Origin: Actinomycetes bacterium
GTDB lineage: Bacteria; Actinomycetota; Coriobacteriia; WRKU01
Direction of reading: 5' to 3'
Length of the DNA: 8,134 nt
Assembly (NCBI GenBank): GCA_009781565.1
Contig: WQXV01000040.1
Span: 1 to 8,134, forward strand
The notes under the pieces were generated by a model, which saw nothing but the letters and a program-made list of their open reading frames with translations, ran no database searches and had not been told where the DNA came from. The position numbers and the translations under genes were made by a program. Of the stretch, positions 7,099 through 8,134 are shown piece by piece. Positions within the stretch are counted from its first letter, which is position 1. The number at the start of each line of letters is the position of its first letter.

Positions 7099-8013
7099 GG
7101 CACCTCTGCGGCGAACATGCGCGACGCGCAACTCGAAGTCGCAACCCACTATCTCGAAGCGCTGATACATCGATCGATCAGTCACTGGGTCTTTTTGCCG
7201 GCGATCCTGGCGATGGTGCTCACCTTCGTCTTGATCCTGATCTTTTATTTGACCTGCTTTTCCGAGCGCTATCGCGCATCGATCCGCACCGCTTTAGTGA
7301 CCTCGGTCGTGGGCCTTTCACTGTATCTGCTCGGTGTCGGCCTCTCCTATGTCTTCTTGATCGATGCGGCTGACGCGGCTAATCTGGGGAGCTTTGAGCG
7401 CTACATCGGCAGCGGGATCATCGCGATGATGGTCGCGACTCTGTATCTGTGGGCATTCGCGCCTGATGTGCTCAAGATAAACGCGCATCGGGTCATGATG
7501 GTGGTCGGAACCCTGATCGCGGCTGCGCTTCTGGTCGCATCGATCCCCTCGATCGCCCAAGAGATCGACACCAACCTCAACACCAGTACGTCTGCCACAT
7601 TCCGCGCAGGTCACGCTCCGTTGTTTGAATCGGTCGATTTCGAGAATGACAAGGTCTTTATCGTCCTGCAAGATGGGTACCGCTGGGAATTCTCGGCTTT
7701 TATGTATTATACCTATCCGCTTGCTATCAATCCGCCGACGAATGTACCCTATCTGACCTCAAGCCCACCACGACCCGACACGCCGATCTACAATATCGAT
7801 GGGGATGCAGGGACCTGGGCCCGCTACCTGCTCGACAATGGGTATGATTACGTCTATCTGGCCTATATCAACGATACGTTCTACGAGCAGTATGGTGCTC
7901 TGTTCTATGCGAGTGGTACGATCTGGAGTCAGGCGCTCTACGCGGTCGAAGTCGATGACTACGGCAATGTGATCCTCTCGATGGCAGCTCAACCACCCTA
8001 TTTCTACGAATAA
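7096..8013 (+). CDS. GT-C-type membrane glycosyltransferase, C-terminal portion (split gene)
   Basis: 305 residues from ATG 7096. GTG 7078 would add six residues and is the alternative. A short amphipathic lead (1-28) precedes about four membrane helices (near 32-54, 67-89, 106-123 and 133-151) and an extracytoplasmic C-terminal domain of about 150 residues. Family-like marks are SFERYIGS (99-106), matching the SYERYL-type motif that often precedes the last helices of such glycosyltransferases, and the C-terminal WARYLLDNGYDYVYL (241-255) and FYEQYGALF (262-270), which resemble their usual end. It lacks the catalytic first loop and cannot be a complete GT-C enzyme by itself. It must work with the upstream half or be a remnant. 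The reading frame is open, keeps codon use like its neighbours and has no further stops, so decay, if any, is recent. No clear Shine-Dalgarno; reinitiation after the TGATG overlap is the plausible route. Confidence 0.72.
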   Translation: MGTSAANMRDAQLEVATHYLEALIHRSISHWVFLPAILAMVLTFVLILIFYLTCFSERYRASIRTALVTSVVGLSLYLLGVGLSYVFLIDAADAANLGSFERYIGSGIIAMMVATLYLWAFAPDVLKINAHRVMMVVGTLIAAALLVASIPSIAQEIDTNLNTSTSATFRAGHAPLFESVDFENDKVFIVLQDGYRWEFSAFMYYTYPLAINPPTNVPYLTSSPPRPDTPIYNIDGDAGTWARYLLDNGYDYVYLAYINDTFYEQYGALFYASGTIWSQALYAVEVDDYGNVILSMAAQPPYFYE

Positions 8014-8029
8014 CACGGCGTTCTGTGTT
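8012..8029 (+). terminator. Short hairpin at the end of the glycosyltransferase, no T-tract
   Basis: AACACGG (8012-8018) can pair with CTGTGTT (8023-8029) over seven pairs, including one G-U, around a CGTT loop. It begins at the stop codon. No T-run follows, so it is not a convincing intrinsic terminator; it could be a 3'-end stabiliser or chance. Confidence 0.22.
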
Positions 8030-8103
8030 CGTTCTCCAACGTATATTTGTGCGTAAAAGGTGTCATATTTCTTACGAAACTATGGAGTTGAGCGGCACGC
8101 TTA

Positions 8104-8109
8104 TACAAT
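8104..8109 (+). promoter_or_regulatory. Possible -10 element for the next gene
   Basis: TACAAT (within TTATACAAT) lies in the 121-base A+T-richer stretch 8014-8134, which holds no gene I can support. No good -35 is seen at normal spacing; the closest TTGA-type hexamer (8088-8093) is only 10 bases away. Directly downstream is the inverted repeat at 8111-8132. Confidence 0.25.
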
Positions 8110-8110
8110 G

Positions 8111-8132
8111 AAACCGTTCGATAACACGGTTT
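8111..8132. repeat. 7-bp perfect inverted repeat at the window edge
   Basis: AAACCGT (8111-8117) is exactly complementary to ACGGTTT (8126-8132) with an 8-base spacer. If the -10 at 8104 is real, the repeat covers the transcription start region, where an operator or a 5'-leader hairpin would lie. It could also be the stem of a terminator whose T-tract lies outside the window. The sequence does not tell these apart. Confidence 0.35.
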
Positions 8133-8134
8133 GA

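Noticed and set aside
7073..7100. Programmed -1 ribosomal frameshift joining the glycosyltransferase halves
   Set aside because: No slippery heptamer of the X-XXY-YYZ type and no obvious stimulatory hairpin right downstream; indel or reinitiation fits better.
7168..7177. ATCGATCGAT palindrome in the second glycosyltransferase half
   Set aside because: Explained by frequent GATC/CGAT codon pairs throughout the window and lies inside coding sequence.
8108..8134. Eight-codon open frame (ATG to TGA) at the window end
   Set aside because: Too short to support, no Shine-Dalgarno, and it coincides with the inverted repeat; a leader peptide cannot be judged without downstream sequence.

Overview
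All genes in this window lie on the + strand, are tightly packed, and relate to envelope carbohydrates. The G+C content is moderately high, with strong use of GTC, CTG, ATC and GATC-containing codon pairs. GalU and the glycosyltransferase look Gram-positive-like, and the two GH3-type proteins are membrane-anchored and face outward. I read this as a chromosomal segment of an actinobacterium, most likely Coriobacteriia (Collinsella/Olsenella/Coriobacterium-like). That placement rests on overall style, not on a marker gene.

Region 1 (1-1497), sugar-nucleotide supply. The 3' end of a ManC-type mannose-1-phosphate guanylyltransferase/phosphomannose isomerase runs in from the left edge. Four bases later galU begins (UTP-glucose-1-phosphate uridylyltransferase). 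Together they feed GDP-mannose and UDP-glucose into envelope glycan synthesis.

Region 2 (1498-4166), tandem outward-facing GH3 (NagZ-like) paralogues. A 158-base gap carries a possible promoter and a weak hairpin with a T-run. Two paralogous signal-anchored GH3-fold proteins follow, 9 bases apart. The second keeps the full NagZ-type active site (EGG loop, RSFG, KH-WPG, Asp-Thr-His dyad, nucleophile in TD). The first has lost the EGG loop, RSFG and the dyad histidine but keeps KHWPG and the nucleophile aspartate, so it may be a pseudo-enzyme or have changed specificity.

Region 3 (4167-8013), export and extracytoplasmic glycosylation. A perfect TATAAT lies 9 bases before the ATG of an MsbA/PglK-like ABC exporter that has no Shine-Dalgarno, which suggests a leaderless mRNA. 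The exporter stop overlaps by one base (TAGTG) the start of a polytopic GT-C-type membrane glycosyltransferase. That glycosyltransferase is split: its first ~9 membrane segments end at a stop at 7094-7096, and the remaining ~4 segments plus the C-terminal extracytoplasmic domain continue in the -1 frame, with a TGATG stop/start overlap. Either a one-base indel broke one ~630-residue gene, or the enzyme is made as two coupled polypeptides. This is the most unusual feature in the window.

Region 4 (8014-8134). A 121-base, A+T-richer stretch holds a weak hairpin at the stop codon, a -10-like element and a 7-bp inverted repeat at the window edge. It looks like the regulatory region of the next gene.

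Working model (inference): nucleotide sugars are made by ManC and GalU, a lipid-linked glycan or precursor is flipped by the ABC exporter and extended outside by the GT-C enzyme, and the anchored GH3 proteins trim or bind the surface glycan or peptidoglycan. I found no mobile elements, CRISPR arrays, tRNA or rRNA genes.
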